The notes under the pieces were generated by a model. The model was given only the letters and a program-made list of their open reading frames with translations. It was not told the origin of the DNA and did no database searches. The position numbers were made by a program, and so were the translations under genes. Positions 50,855 to 63,239 of a DNA stretch of 64,000 nt are shown here, piece after piece. Origin of the DNA: Ophiocordyceps camponoti-saundersi (nom. inval.) (lineage: Eukaryota; Ascomycota; Sordariomycetes; Hypocreales; Ophiocordycipitaceae); NCBI GenBank assembly GCA_003339415.1, contig PDHQ01000102.1, positions 50,378 through 114,377 on the forward strand. Direction: 5' to 3'. Numbering within the stretch: the stretch's first letter is position 1; every line of letters begins with the position of its first letter.

Positions 50855-51936
50855 ATAGTCCGTATAATAATAGTTAGTAAAAAACTAGTTTATACCTCGA
50901 TTAGTAGCGATAGTAAGGGAGGAACATAGTTAGTTAATAAAAGATTCGTACGAAGTATCTTAGAATATTATAGCTAATTTAAGTTTTAGGATACCTTTAT
51001 AAGCTTATATAACTATTATAAGAAGTTACTTCTCCCCTTAATAGTCTATACTTAAGGCTTATTAGACTAGTTAAAATTTATTAAGAAGGGTATTAAAGGT
51101 ATTTATTATAGTCTTATTAGGTTATTCGTATCGTACGATATTAAATAAAAATATAGTTTAGTTTATCTAATATAAAGAATAATTCGTATAAATATTAAAG
51201 TATATATCTAAAAGAGTATAGATTTTATCCTATTACTTATCTATATTAATAAAATATAGGAAATAATCCTAGGCCTTATCTAATAAGATATCTAGAAAAA
51301 TAACGTAGTACTAATTTTCTATAATACTAATCCTTAAGTAATAGCTAATAAAAATCCGGGTCTTATTAATTAATATATCGTACGGCTTTCCGGTATAGTT
51401 TTAATCTTTTCGCTATCTTTTAAGGAAAGCGGTAACCTTATCTAGAGAGATCGGTCCGTTCTTAACTTAACGTATTAGTAATAGCGAATAAACTTATACG
51501 ATACCTATTAAGGATCGAGGGATATCCGGGATAGTTAGGATTAGCGTTACTAAGGTAAGGCGTAGTAATACTAATTTATTATTATCTATTATCTATAATA
51601 TTTAAGTTATATAAATCTAAGACTATTATAATTATAGTATAATATTCTAAGGGGGCTATGCTAAGATAGTAGCTAAAACTATCCCTAATTCGTAAAGCTA
51701 TATAAGAGTTATATTTAATATTATATAATCTTATAATATTAGTCTTAAGGGGTTAGGGGTAATATACCTTATCGTAAGTTATAGCGGTAGGCCAGGGGTT
51801 ATTTTATAGGTAAGAATAGGGGTTATAAAAAGTCTCGCAAAGCGTTAGATAAGTATTCTATTTCTAGGGAGAGGGACGTATTATACGATAATAATTTAAG
51901 TTAGTTTTTTAAGGAATATATAGTAAATATAACTTA
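50855..51936 (+). pseudogene. Unassigned RIP-damaged coding-like sequence, left part
   Basis: About 1.08 kb between SINE S3 and Gyp1-c. Both strands show long frames with only RIP-type stops. The plus-strand frame has stretches such as RFVRSILEYYS and NYYKKLLLPLIVYT, the minus-strand frame RKAVRYIN. I recognise no family and cannot choose the strand with certainty. It was contiguous with 62192 onward before Gyp1-c inserted at GTTA. It could be part of another, unlisted transposon. Confidence 0.35.
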
Positions 51937-51940
51937 GTTA

Positions 51941-52137
51941 TGTTAGGCAGGCGTAGAGGATAAGGCATAAGGGGACAAGGGATAGGAGGATAAGAAAAGG
52001 GAACTTAGAGGAATTATTATTATTATTAGACTTACTATTAGACTAATATAAAAGGGATCACGACTACTAATACCCTAACATATAACCTTATACGATCTAA
52101 TCTAATCCTATAATTTAAGACCGATTAAGGAATTTTA
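51941..52137 (+). repeat. Gyp1-c 5' LTR (197 bp)
   Basis: TGTTAGGCAGG...GGAATTTTA. The right partner reads TATTAGGTAGG, so the terminal TG and an inner CA are lost there. Retained CA/TG steps (GGCATAAGGGGACAAGGG, CCTAACATAT) show this is the least mutated LTR of the family. Confidence 0.95.
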
Positions 52138-52540
52138 TAATAATAAGACTAGGATATAGCGCGTTACTATACAAGCTATAGAATTAATACGACGGTATCG
52201 TTTAGTAACGATAGCTAAGTATTTAAGGATTTCGGTAAATTACTAAATTAGGAAGCGAAGCGAGTTCTAATTAAGTTAAGCGGGAGCTACTTAAAGTAAG
52301 TTTAGCTATAGCTACTTATTATTACCGGAAAAGCGGCCTTATAGTAAGTAAGGTAGGAAGGACTATATAAGCGAGAATAAGGGGGGAAAGAGGACGAGAG
52401 AATATAAGAAGACCCCGTAAGTACGGATAGTTTTCCCTTTTTTTCCCTTTTTTATTATCGCCGAAGGTAGTTAAGATAAGAAGAACGTTAGGATAAGTAA
52501 ATAAAAAAGATTAAGGGTATATAATTTTCTTAGATAAATT
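52138..52540 (+). other. Gyp1-c leader
   Basis: About 400 bp matching the leaders of the other copies in reverse orientation. Starts TAATAATAAGACTAGG. No gene seen. Confidence 0.65.
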
Positions 52541-55490
52541 AATATTAGAAATCTTTTAATTTAAAGAAATAGATATACCTAATAAAAGAAAACTCGGTTC
52601 TACTAAATATTTAGTAATTATAAGTATTATAGGTAAAGGTAAGTTATTAAAGTATACTTAAGGAGTGCCCTAAGGTAGAAAATTAGAAAATAATATTAAA
52701 TATAGATATAAGTTTATTATAAGGTTTACTTAGTTCGTTAGAAAATTTACTATATTATCTACTTTATCCCTTTCCCTTAGTAAGTTAGACTAATCTAACG
52801 ATTATATACCTAGTACTAATATAAGGGAGTATTACTAAACTAGAAAGTAAGCGTTACGTTATAATAGCGTTAACTTTATTATTAGGGCTTAAGCTATTTA
52901 CTAGATACCTAAAAGATATCTTAGCTAAGAGGTACCTCGATTAGTATAATACTAATATAGTACTATTAGGTATCTAAAAAGAAATATATAATATTATTAT
53001 TAGGGAGATCTTCTTTTCGGGTTTTCGTAGTAAGGCTACCGACTAATATAATAAGTTAAATAACGAAAATCGCACTTAATCTAAGTTAGTAATTTTATTT
53101 ATAAATAAGTTTAAGAAAGTAAACTTAGTTATAAAGAGTACCTTTATTATAGAGGCGTATAAGTTCGGTCGTAAGAAGGGAGAATCGCTAGCTAATTATA
53201 CGAAACGAGCGGAGGCTCTTTATACTTAAGTAAAATCGGAAACTTAATAGATTCTACTTACTAACTTTTTAAATTAGATAACTAAAAACGCCGAGAAAAA
53301 TAAATAATATAAGTAAGCTATTATTAAGCGCCTTTATATTAATAGTAAGTAGAAGTTATTAATAGTAATAGTAAGCTTAATATAGTCTAATATTCGACTT
53401 ATTATATATAACCTACGCGATATAATATCTAAAAAGATTAAAAGAGATACCGATAAAGTACTAGCTATAAAGATAAATTTATAAAAAGTAATAGCTAAGT
53501 AATAGGAGATAATAACTAAGATAGCTAAATTAATAGAATAATTTAATATTATAATAGTAAGTAAATTAAGTAAATATTTATAGAACTTAAGAGGCTATCT
53601 TACTAGTAAATATTCGAGTATATAAGGTATACTTAGATAAACTAATACCTAAGTATAGAATTAGGAATATCTATTATAGAATTCTTCGAATACGTTATAA
53701 TAGTAACCCTAAGCTCCTAGACTACCGGGTATAAAACCTAGATATTAACTTCCTAACCTAGATCTATAATAGTATTTTAAATATAGCGAATAAGGCTATA
53801 TAAGCTATAATTATCTATCTATAGCTTTATTTAATAAAGAAATATTCTAATAGCGGAAAGCTTATTAGGAAACTTACGCGGAGGAGATAAAGGAATAGAA
53901 ACGCTAGTAACTACGTTAAGGTACTAGCCCTAGACTATTAGTAAAGAATTTAATAGTTATTAGTTTAGATATAAATATTCGATTATTAATAGGATATATA
54001 ACTAAGATATTACTAATATTACCTATAGTAAAAAGTTTAGATAAAAAAGCTTTAGATTTTACTACGCCTAATATTAATTTTATATAAGGATAAACTTATA
54101 CTACTTAGAAACCTAATATTTAAACCTCTTATTAGAAAAAAAAGATAGTACTAACTTTTTAACTTACGCGAGGCCGCGTAACTAAACCGCGCCCTAAAGT
54201 AAAATTTAACTTAGATAACTTAGATAAACTATAACGGGATAAATTAGAGTAGGAAATTTATCGCCGATTAGTTATATTAAGTATAAAGCTTAATAATAAC
54301 GCTAGGGAAAGCCTAGCTCTAAGAGATATACTAACTCTAACTATTCTTAGGCCTATCTTAAGACTAACTACTTAGTTACTACCCCTAGAAGTAGAAGTTT
54401 AGACTTACCCTTAAGAGCCTAAGCTAGTTAAAAAATAATATAAGTTAGAGAAAATCCGAGCTATAGAAGAATATAATATTCCGCTATTTAAACTAGAAAA
54501 TAAGTTAAAAAATACCTTAGTAATATTAAGTATCTTTTAATTACTCTAAATTATACTATTAATTCGTACGTAACTTAATAGACTAATATAATATCGGAAG
54601 AAAATTAAGTCCCTAAAAGGTAAGGAGGTTATTATAAATCTTATCTAATTATTCGAATTATAAAACCTACTAGCGGATATTCTATCTTATAATACGCTTA
54701 ATTAAGTAATTTAGAGAGATATTATAGCGCTAGCTAAAGCTATCTTATCGATATTAAGGTATATCGAAAGCTATATTAAAAGTTATTAGTATATTATTAT
54801 TATATTAAACGGAGGCTTTATAATTAATTTAGTTAATAAGGCTTTTATAGCTAATAACGCCCTCCCCGTAATCTAGTTACCCTAATTAGGTATAGTTAGA
54901 ATAGCGAATAACGAACTTACGATTATTAAGAGGGTTATTTACTTTTAGGTAATTATAGTAAAAATCCTAGCTAATATAAAAATATACGTGCTAGGAGATT
55001 ACGATAATTAAAATATTCTATTAGGCCGCGTATAGCTAAGATATATTAAGGCCGTAAAATACTACGTAAAGGAATAGCTAGAAATTACTAGCTTAGAAGG
55101 TATTACTTAGATTATTCCGATTTTCCTAGTACCTAATTTATTTAAGCTAGATAGGAAGACGCTATAAGCCCCTAAATATCTAAAAGCGGTTACTAACGAT
55201 AAAAATAAGATTATATTCGTTAAAGATAATAAGCTTATTTTAGAAAAGGTTAAGGATATTTTATCCGCTATTACTAAATAACTAGCCTCCTAAGTAAAGT
55301 AAGATTCTCTAAAAAACTAAGAGCTGCCTCCCGTAAGGGCTAAACGGCGGGGTAGCTAAAAATAGTATAGAAGAAAATAAATAAAATATTATAGCTTTAG
55401 ATTTAGCGAAGGCTAGTAATATCTATTAGTAAGTAAGTAAAAGTAATATTACCTAAGTTTATATAAAAGAAAGTATATAAGGTAATAGGT
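52540..55490 (+). pseudogene. gag: Gyp1-c ORF1: Gag plus aspartic protease relic
   Basis: One frame runs through Gag and protease. The CCHC knuckle at 53773-53814 reads YFKYSE-stop-GYISYNY, i.e. C-x2-C-x4-H-x4-C with each Cys/His turned to Tyr and Gln to stop. The protease active-site region at 54805-54835 reads ILNGGFIINLV; Asn probably replaces the catalytic Asp of a DGG-type box, and ILLGR-V follows about 70 codons later, as expected in the family. A charged linker follows, ending near 55490. The Gag capsid part has a normal-looking helical, Lys-rich composition. The start is uncertain because ATG is erased. Confidence 0.85.
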
Positions 55491-58400
55491 CTTAAATAGG
55501 CGGTAAAAAAACCGGAGTTAATAAATAAACGGTTACTTAAGTATTTAAGATAGCTTAGAGGAGTAGAAGAATTACTAAAAATAGAATTAGCTAACCTAAA
55601 AAAAAATAAGGTAGCTAGAAATAAGAGTAATATAGAAAAGGTAATCCGCGACTATAATAAACTAAATATAATAAACTTTTTAAAATATCCCCGATATTAG
55701 ATAAACTAAGAGAAAATAAGTAATAAGGATAATACTAACTATATATCGTATCTCGGATAAGTAAGTATTATAATAATAAGTACTTTAAGACTTATATCTT
55801 ATAAAAATATTACCTTAAACTTAGTCGTTTATCCTTTATCGAATACCCCGATTAGAAAAGTTAACGCGTAGTTTAAATAAAGTCTTATTACGCTAGGAGA
55901 TTACGTTAAAATAGAAAAATAGAGAGAGAGGGTTATAAGATTATATTTTACTTATAAGGATTACTTTATTTCTACTCTTAAGGAGATTCGGCTTACTTAA
56001 CTAATTACTTATCGAATTAAATTAAAGGAGGGAGTAACGCTAGCCGTATTTAAATAAATAAAATATAGTAAGCCTAAACGGATTTTTATAAATAAGGTAT
56101 TCCTAACGATAGAAGAAGTAAATATTATTCGACCTATTAGCGATAATATAGAATAGGTAGCTAGAACTTTATTCGTTAAGAAATATCTACTAAACCTAGC
56201 GGCCTAGAGAATAGTTTACGATTACCGTAATATTAATAGGAATACGGTAAAACTAAGATATCTATATTATAACCTAAAGGTTAATTTAGACTAAGTATAT
56301 ATTAGATAACCGATAGTTTTCTCTTAGCTAGATATATCTAATAAGTTCTAGTTAATCCTAATATAGCCGGAAAATATATATAAGATAAGCTTTACTACTC
56401 CTAATAGTATATAGGAATATATTAATATACTATAAAAACTAATAGGCGCCCCCTTTACGTATATAAGGTATAAAGATATCGTATTTAGTAAATTAGTATT
56501 AGCGGATAAGGTTAAATACTAAATATTACTAAGTTTTACTATAGAGTATTTAACGCTAATATTCGTTTATATCGATAATTATAATTTTAGTAGCGAAACC
56601 TTTAATAGATATTTCGATTTCCTTCGATATTAATACTTCCCTAAAGTAATATAGGCGCTAATTAGTCTCGCGGGTAAGAAAACGAAGCTATTTAATAGTA
56701 CGGCTAAATTAGTTAGGTTTAAATTAGAAGTAAGGCGATTTCGTTTAGAAACTAAATATCGGCAGAGATTTACGTAGTTAGGAGACTATTTCTAATAATA
56801 TCCCCCTTAATCTTAGGAAGAAGTTTAAATAGTGCTATAGCTAACCTTATTCTTTTATTATTTTATATTAGGAAAAGTAAATAGGGCTAAACTTATTAAG
56901 GAAGCGTTTTTTAAAAAAGTAAATAAAGTAACTTTATTAGGATACTAATCTATATAATTAAAAGCACGATATCGAGACGAACTAATTTAGACGCTAGAGG
57001 CGGTAGAAGCCTTATAATTTTTATACTAGGCTATTTAGAATAACGTAATATTTAGAGTACGAATAAATATATAATTCTACCTAGTAATAGATATATCTAA
57101 TATTAGGACCGGGGCTATTCTCTATTAACTCGATAACTATCCTAACGGAATATCTATTAAAAACTTTAACTTTTAAGATATAAAAATTATTATATAGATA
57201 TCGTTTCGGCTAAATAATTCGGAGCGGCGATATTTTATACTTAAAAAAGAAATATTAGCTATTATTTATATAATTAAAGAATATTAGTAAATAGTAAATA
57301 TATCCCCGTATCCCTTTAAGATTTATACGGATTATAAGGGTATTATTAACTTAATAATAAATATAGCGGAAATATATAATAAAGTTACGAGGTAGATTAA
57401 TATTCTATAAGAATAGGATATTAAATATATTTACCGCCCGAATATAATAAAGATTATTAGAATTACGGATAGTATATCTAAATTATATAACGCTTTAAAA
57501 AGCGACGCTTTAAATATAGAGGGCCGTATTATACTAGCGTTAGATATTATTAAGGCTACTTAACTCTTATTAGGTAAACCGCTAGTAAGTAGAGAGGTAT
57601 CTTACTTTTAGGCGGCTATATCCCCTTAGCTAGGAGACCCGTAGTATACGGAAATCGTACTTTTTCTTATTAATAAAATATAAGTACTACTAAATAATAG
57701 ATATCGCTATATCTAGAAGATAGCTATTAGATATTAAGTTTAGAATAAGATCTTATACTATATCGAATTAAATAAATAGTAGGCTAAGTATTATCTATAG
57801 TTAAATATCCGGTTAAAGTTATAAAGTGCTTATAACGTATTAGGCTATTTCTCTAAGGAAAAGACTTTAGCGAATTTAAGAGGAATCTTATAGTAGCTAA
57901 CTTATTAATCGGATATTACTTATTATTATATATCCTATATAATTTACTAGCAAACCGTATTACGCTTACTTAAGTTAAAATATAGATAGATTATAATATA
58001 TAAGCTATAGGAAATAATAATTATTAACTTTCTAGGACCTATTACGCTTATTAGCGCTTATAGGTATTAATATATCTTAATAGCTATAGATTATACGACG
58101 CGTTTTCTATTAACTTAAGTATACGAAAATACGATTAGCTTAAAGGTAGTAAATATATAGTAATATTACTAAAGTTTAGTATTTAGCTAGCTTAAAGCTA
58201 TTTACTCGGATAACGGATACTATTTCGCTAATACTATTATAGAAAATATAGCTAAGCGATATAGGGTTAAATAGAAGTTCGGCCCGGTCTTATACTTTTA
58301 AAATATTAGACTAGCGGAGAGGTATATCTAACTAGTAAAAAACTAACTGCGAAAATAGAGTCTTAAGCGGTCCGGTATCTCCTTAAAAGCGTAGAATAAA

Positions 58401-59150
58401 GCGTTACCTTAAATTACTAATATGCTAAATTCTCGAAAAGTTAAGACTTTAGGGGTAACTTTAGTAAAAGCTATATTAGGATTTAACCCTATAATTATAT
58501 ACTAAAATAAAAAGATACCTAAAGCTAAATAATCTAACTTTAACTATTTTAACCGGGATAACTAGATAGTCCGCGATTTAGTATTAGCTATAGTAAAAGA
58601 AAAAGATATAATCTAGGATACTTTAGCTAACTTTAATATAACTAAATATAATACTAAACTACGATATACCCTATAAGTTAGTAACTTTATATAAGAAAGG
58701 TAGGATAAGGTAAATATATCGTATAGGAAGTTTATAACTACGTAAGATAACCTATCTATTATTATTAAGGTTATCTTATCTATTACGTATCTAATCCGTA
58801 GCGTTATTAGACGTTAAGTTTTGCGAAAGCTTTACGTAGACGATCTTAAACTATTTATACTACGTAAGGTATATTTAATACCCTTACGGCGGGTAATATA
58901 AGATATAGCTACCTAATAGGGCTATAAGCTAGGCGAAGGAATAGATAAGCTTTAAGGTAAAAACCCTTACGCTCGTAGGAACTCGCTATTATAAGAAGTT
59001 AGGGGGGAAACGCGTAAAGTTAAGTAAGAATAAACTAAGAATAATAACTTACTATAATAGATATTAAGTTACTACGGTAGATTATTAATAGCTATTAGCT
59101 AGCTAAGGGGCTAAGGATCGCTAACGGTTATTTATATTTATTTTACTCGT
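55440..59150 (+). pseudogene. pol: Gyp1-c ORF2: RT-RNase H-integrase relic
   Basis: Frame -1 relative to ORF1, overlapping its end. RT: conserved VYDYRNIN at about 56216, catalytic box FVYIDN at 56562-56579 (second Asp now Asn). RNase H: first Asp in VIDIS at 57090, then GAILYQ-type with Gln as stop. Integrase: NFLGPI at 58026-58043 with the first catalytic Asp as Asn, AIDYTTRFLL at 58083-58112, YSDNG with the second Asp at 58209, and AER with the Glu at 58317; the Asp-Glu gap is exactly 35 residues. The extent after about 58700 is uncertain. About 1230 codons, normal for the family. Confidence 0.9.
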
Positions 59151-59690
59151 TATTTTTCTCTTTTATTTTCTATTTTTTATACTATACCTCGTATACCTTT
59201 AACCTCGTATACCTTTATAAGTTTCGTGCACTTAATTACGATTATATCTTTATATACCTTATTTTCTTTTAACTATTCTCTTAACCTATCTTTTCTTCTT
59301 ACTTATATATACTTTTTTTAACTTATCGGATATTAGTTTATATATAACTTTTTCTTTTTACCTATATATACCTTTTTTAATTTATCGGTATATATAATTT
59401 CGTATCCCTTTTCTCTCTCTTTATCTTACCGAGTATTAATACTATCGTTTTTTTATCGTGCGCTCCTTTTCCTTATTTCTTTTTATTATATACTACGATC
59501 TATTATCGCGTATTTTCTTCTCCTTATCGTATACTTATTTTTCTTATCGTATACTTATTTTTCTTATATTTTCTTCTCCTTATTATATACTTATTTCTCT
59601 TATCGTATATTTATTTTCTTATCGTATATTACTATCTTTATATATATTATACCTTTATATATTATCTATCTCCTATTTCCTATAATCGTC
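59150..59690 (+). repeat. Low-complexity spacer between integrase and ORF3 of Gyp1-c
   Basis: Degenerate T-rich repeats: TTCTTATCGTATACTTATTTT occurs twice in close succession around 59520-59565, with variants CTCTTATCGTATATTTATT and CTTATTATATACTTATTTC. Present in all three copies of the family, so it is an old part of the element. A 75-codon open frame here is compositional. Confidence 0.75.
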
Positions 59691-61985
59691 CCTATATAAG
59701 TATATAAGATTATAGATTATTTAACGGAAGAAGAAATTAACCCTAAGAAGAACCTTACTATTTATAAATAATATAAAACTATACGATAAGAGTTTAAACG
59801 ATACTAAAAGATATTCTATAAGTAAATAAGGGAAAATTAGAAATTTAAAGTTTCTAAAAACTTAAAAATCTCCCCTACTATAAGCACTCTATATAGCTAC
59901 GTCTTAGCTAAATAGGCAGCTAAAAGAGACTAAGTAGCTTAATATCTCGCTAAGGTTATATAGGATAAATTAGTATTTTTAATAATTATAGTAAATATTT
60001 AAAAGTTCTAGGTCCTAGAATAAGATATTATAATAGATATATTACCGAAAAATTAGCTTATAAAGCTAGATAAGCTTTAAAAGTTATATAAGATAGCGTA
60101 TAATTTTACTAATACTAAGGTTAAGAGGGGCAAAGATAGTAAATTTCCTCTAATAATAGAGATTATTACGGTAATAAAAAATATATAGAAACGGATCCTA
60201 TTTACTACTAGTAAATCTTTCTTTAAAATAGCTTAGTATTTATATAATCGTATAATCGTTAATATTAAGTAACTAATTTAAGATAAGCCTAAGGGCTAGG
60301 AAGATATAGATATATTAGGAGCCGCCTTATCTAAACTAGCACTTAAAGGAAACGGCTATAATTAGTAATAGGTAATCGCTATACCTAGCTTTAAGGCGGG
60401 AGCCTAGAACGCTAAGAAAATATCTAAGTTTAAGGTTAATTAGAATATACGACGCGTAATCGAAAAGAGAGCTACCTAGCTTATACCGCTAATTTCTATT
60501 ATAGAACCGATAATTAAACTAATAAATAAATAAAAAGAAGATAAATTAGATAGTTATATTTTAGTCTCCGTAAATAAAATTAGTAATAAGGACGAATAGC
60601 GTTTATTAATAGATAATATACTTACGAAAACGCTAATAAAAACGCTAATAAAATTAACTTTAGCTAAGCTAATAACCCTAAGTTTAAGTTCTACTAAGGC
60701 GATATCTATTCCGATAAACTAACCGATTCCCTCTTAAATAACCCCGTTAGGAAGCTAACCGATTCCCTCTTAAATAACTCTATTAGGGCTATTATAGAAA
60801 TCCGTTAGATAGGGATAGATAAAGATAACCTTTGCTAGTTCTATTACTATAAAGATAACCCTTACTAGTTCTACTACTTAAGTTCTAACCTAAGTTCTAA
60901 TAAAGAAAATTATTATAACCCCTACCTCTAGTTCTAATACCTAGGTTCTAATAACGGTTACCTCCGAGGCTATTACCTTTACCGTAATAGCTTTAGGAAA
61001 GATAGTTACTTTATAGATATTTATTTTTATAAAAATAGCTATTTTATAAACCCCTATATTAGTAGCGATAATCCCGCCTAAGCCTAGGTAGCCCTAAGCT
61101 ACCTAGATTATCTATATAATAACTATAAACTTAAATATTTATAAGAGAGAGACGTAGACTATATTAATAAATAAGTAGCGAGCTAAGATAAAAGTATTAG
61201 CGAATATAATAAGCGCTAAGATAGAAACGCTTATAATTATTATAAATAAATAAAAAGTTAGATAACTAATCGAGTAATAAATTATAATAAACGAATAGAG
61301 AGATTAATAAATAACCGAGATAAGAGAAATTATCCGCTACGAATATACGGAATTTTAGTTAGCGATAAAAATAAAGTAAGGTATTAGATAGATAGTATCT
61401 ATAAAGGAGAATAAGAGGATAATTTTTATAGTTTATAATAAATTAATAAGGATATTTAATTAGATATTAATCTAATTAAAGAGACCCCTAACGGACGCGA
61501 CCGACGCTACTTAGTTATAAGGGGCTATTAAGGAAATATTACGGAATATTTTTTAGTTAATATTAATCTAGGAGGTTATTAAAAAAGTAATATACGATAC
61601 TTTTTAATTTACGTTAATTCGAGATATTATCTAAACCCCTCTAAGTATAGTTATTAAGTTAATATTACGCTAGGTAATAGAAATATCCTTCGAAAAGTTC
61701 GATAAATAGACGATATCGGACCTATCTATATAATATTCTAGCTAGATAATTAAGTTAAAGAGGCCTATTACCGCTACTTAGTTAAGCGAGAGAGTAGTTA
61801 AAAAGGCGAAGCTATCGGAAAGATAAGAAGAAAGGTCTCCTACTAAGTTAAGTAAGTTAACGGAAATTAGGGGTATACCGCCCTAATCTAAGATTAGGCT
61901 ATTTTCTAGGCTATTTAAGGAGGGTTATAATAAAGAGGTTTAGACGGAGAAGGTAGTCGTAAGCGATTATAATAAAGATACCCCC
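59688..61985 (+). pseudogene. Gyp1-c ORF3: extra reading frame, function unknown
   Basis: The frame runs from about VYKIIDYLTEEEI (59700) almost to the 3' LTR with only RIP-type stops, roughly 760 codons. Sequence-visible features: a polar Lys/Gln-rich N-terminal third (IYK-QYKTIR-type), a decayed SVNKISNKDE stretch near 60565-60600, a Pro/Ser/Thr-rich middle with repeats of an IPSxITPLGS-type unit near 60722-60785, then a basic, Tyr/Arg/Asn-rich C-terminal third (RIERLINNRDKRNYPLRIY near 61290-61345). Three collinear copies share it, so it belonged to the active element. I recognise no family. Same frame register as ORF2, but separated by the spacer. Confidence 0.62.
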
Positions 61986-61990
61986 TACTT

Positions 61991-62187
61991 TATTAGGTAG
62001 GCGTAGAGGATAAGGTATAAGGGGATAAGGGATAGGAGGATAAGAAAAGGGAACTTAGAGGAATTATTATTATTATTAGACTTACTATTAGACTAATATA
62101 AAAGGGATCACGACTACTAATACCCTAACGTATAACCCTATACGATCTAATCTAATCCTATAATTTGAGACCGATTAAGGAATTTTA
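61991..62187 (+). repeat. Gyp1-c 3' LTR (197 bp)
   Basis: TATTAGGTAGG...GGAATTTTA followed by GTTA. Keeps TTTGAGACC near 62165 where the 5' LTR has TTTAAGACC. Transitions only. Confidence 0.95.
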
Positions 62188-62191
62188 GTTA

Positions 62192-62800
62192 GTAATAAAT
62201 CTAGCCTTTAAGTTCCGATTAGATCGTATAAAGAAGGTTTTCCCTATAGAGGTTAAAGTGCATAATATTATATATTTATTATACGATAAATATAGTTAAT
62301 TCGATCTTTTTAGGTGCTTATATAAGGTCTAGTTATATATCCTAAAATATAAGGTTTATACTCTAAGTTTAAATACGGTAAGATCCTATACTTCCTTCTA
62401 TTATCTTATCGTATAATATAAGGGAGTTATCGCTCGTAGTCTATTCGTAATATTTATTATAGGATTCGTTATCTTAAGAAGTCGAAGCTATATTATCGTT
62501 ATATACGTTTCTAGAACGCTATTAAAAGTAATATTATATAACTAATAAAAGTACTAGGTAAATATAGCTTTTTAGTTAGAACTTTAATATTAGTATATAT
62601 TATACGTTACCTTAATTTTTTAATTTTAGCAGTAGTACCGGGCTAATATAGCTCTTTAGTTAAAACTTACTATCGGAAAAAGGGTAAAAGTATAAGTATT
62701 AGATCACGGCGGGCATAAGGGCTTTTTAAAGTTATATAACGATCGTCTCTTTACTTTAGCTAGTCTATAGTTAACTAATAATAACTAATATAACTACTAA
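62192..62800 (+). pseudogene. Unassigned RIP-damaged coding-like sequence, right part
   Basis: Continuation of the sequence left of Gyp1-c. A plus-strand frame with RIP-type stops contains stretches such as LYYRYIRF and KTYYRKKGKS. Basic composition, no domain recognised. It ends before the direct duplication at 62806. Confidence 0.33.
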
Positions 62801-62805
62801 TTAAT

Positions 62806-63099
62806 ATTAAGTAGTCTTTATATACGTATATATAAGGTAAAGAAAGTAAAGGTAACTTAAATTATATATAATTAAGATAGATATCCTTCCTACTTCGTAC
62901 GAGGAAGGACGGCTATATAGCTAGTTAATATTCTACCCCCTATACCTCCTTATCTATTATAAGATATCTCCTAGCCCCTAAGTTATATAAGTTACGACTT
63001 AGGTATTAATACACGAGTCGTTATAAGCTCCTATTATATCTAAGGTATCCTTTATATATATATTATATAGCAGATATAAAGGGGTATAGGATAATAATA
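62806..63099 (+). repeat. 294-bp direct repeat, copy 1
   Basis: Starts ATTAAGTAGTCTTTA and ends near AAAGGGGTATAGGATAATAAT. Copy 2 lies at 63240-63532, with 140 bp between them. Inside is an inverted repeat, TCCTTCC...GAGGAAGGA (62889-62909). Differences between copies are mostly transitions plus small indels. Confidence 0.85.
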
Positions 63100-63239
63100 C
63101 TAATAATTATTATAAAGTAAATATTATACTATATTAATTTTTATTAGTTTAACTTTACTAGGACCTTATACGCGTCCTTATTAAACTTACCGCGAGATTA
63201 AACTTACTATACTCTTATTTACTAAACTTTTTTATTATT

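Larger units (their letters stand above)
51941..62187 (+). mobile_element. Gyp1-c: Ty3/gypsy full-length copy, best reference for the family
   Basis: 10,247 bp, 197-bp LTRs, GTTA duplication (51937-51940 and 62188-62191). This copy is on the plus strand, opposite to Gyp1-a and Gyp1-b. It keeps the original TG start of the LTR (TGTTAGGCAGG). All three ORFs are collinear with the other copies. There is no clear polypurine tract before the 3' LTR: the last bases are CCCCCTACTT. Confidence 0.95.

Noticed and set aside
59458..59685. 75-codon open frame on the plus strand
   Set aside because: Same spacer in Gyp1-c; in a different register from ORF2 and ORF3, so not part of either.
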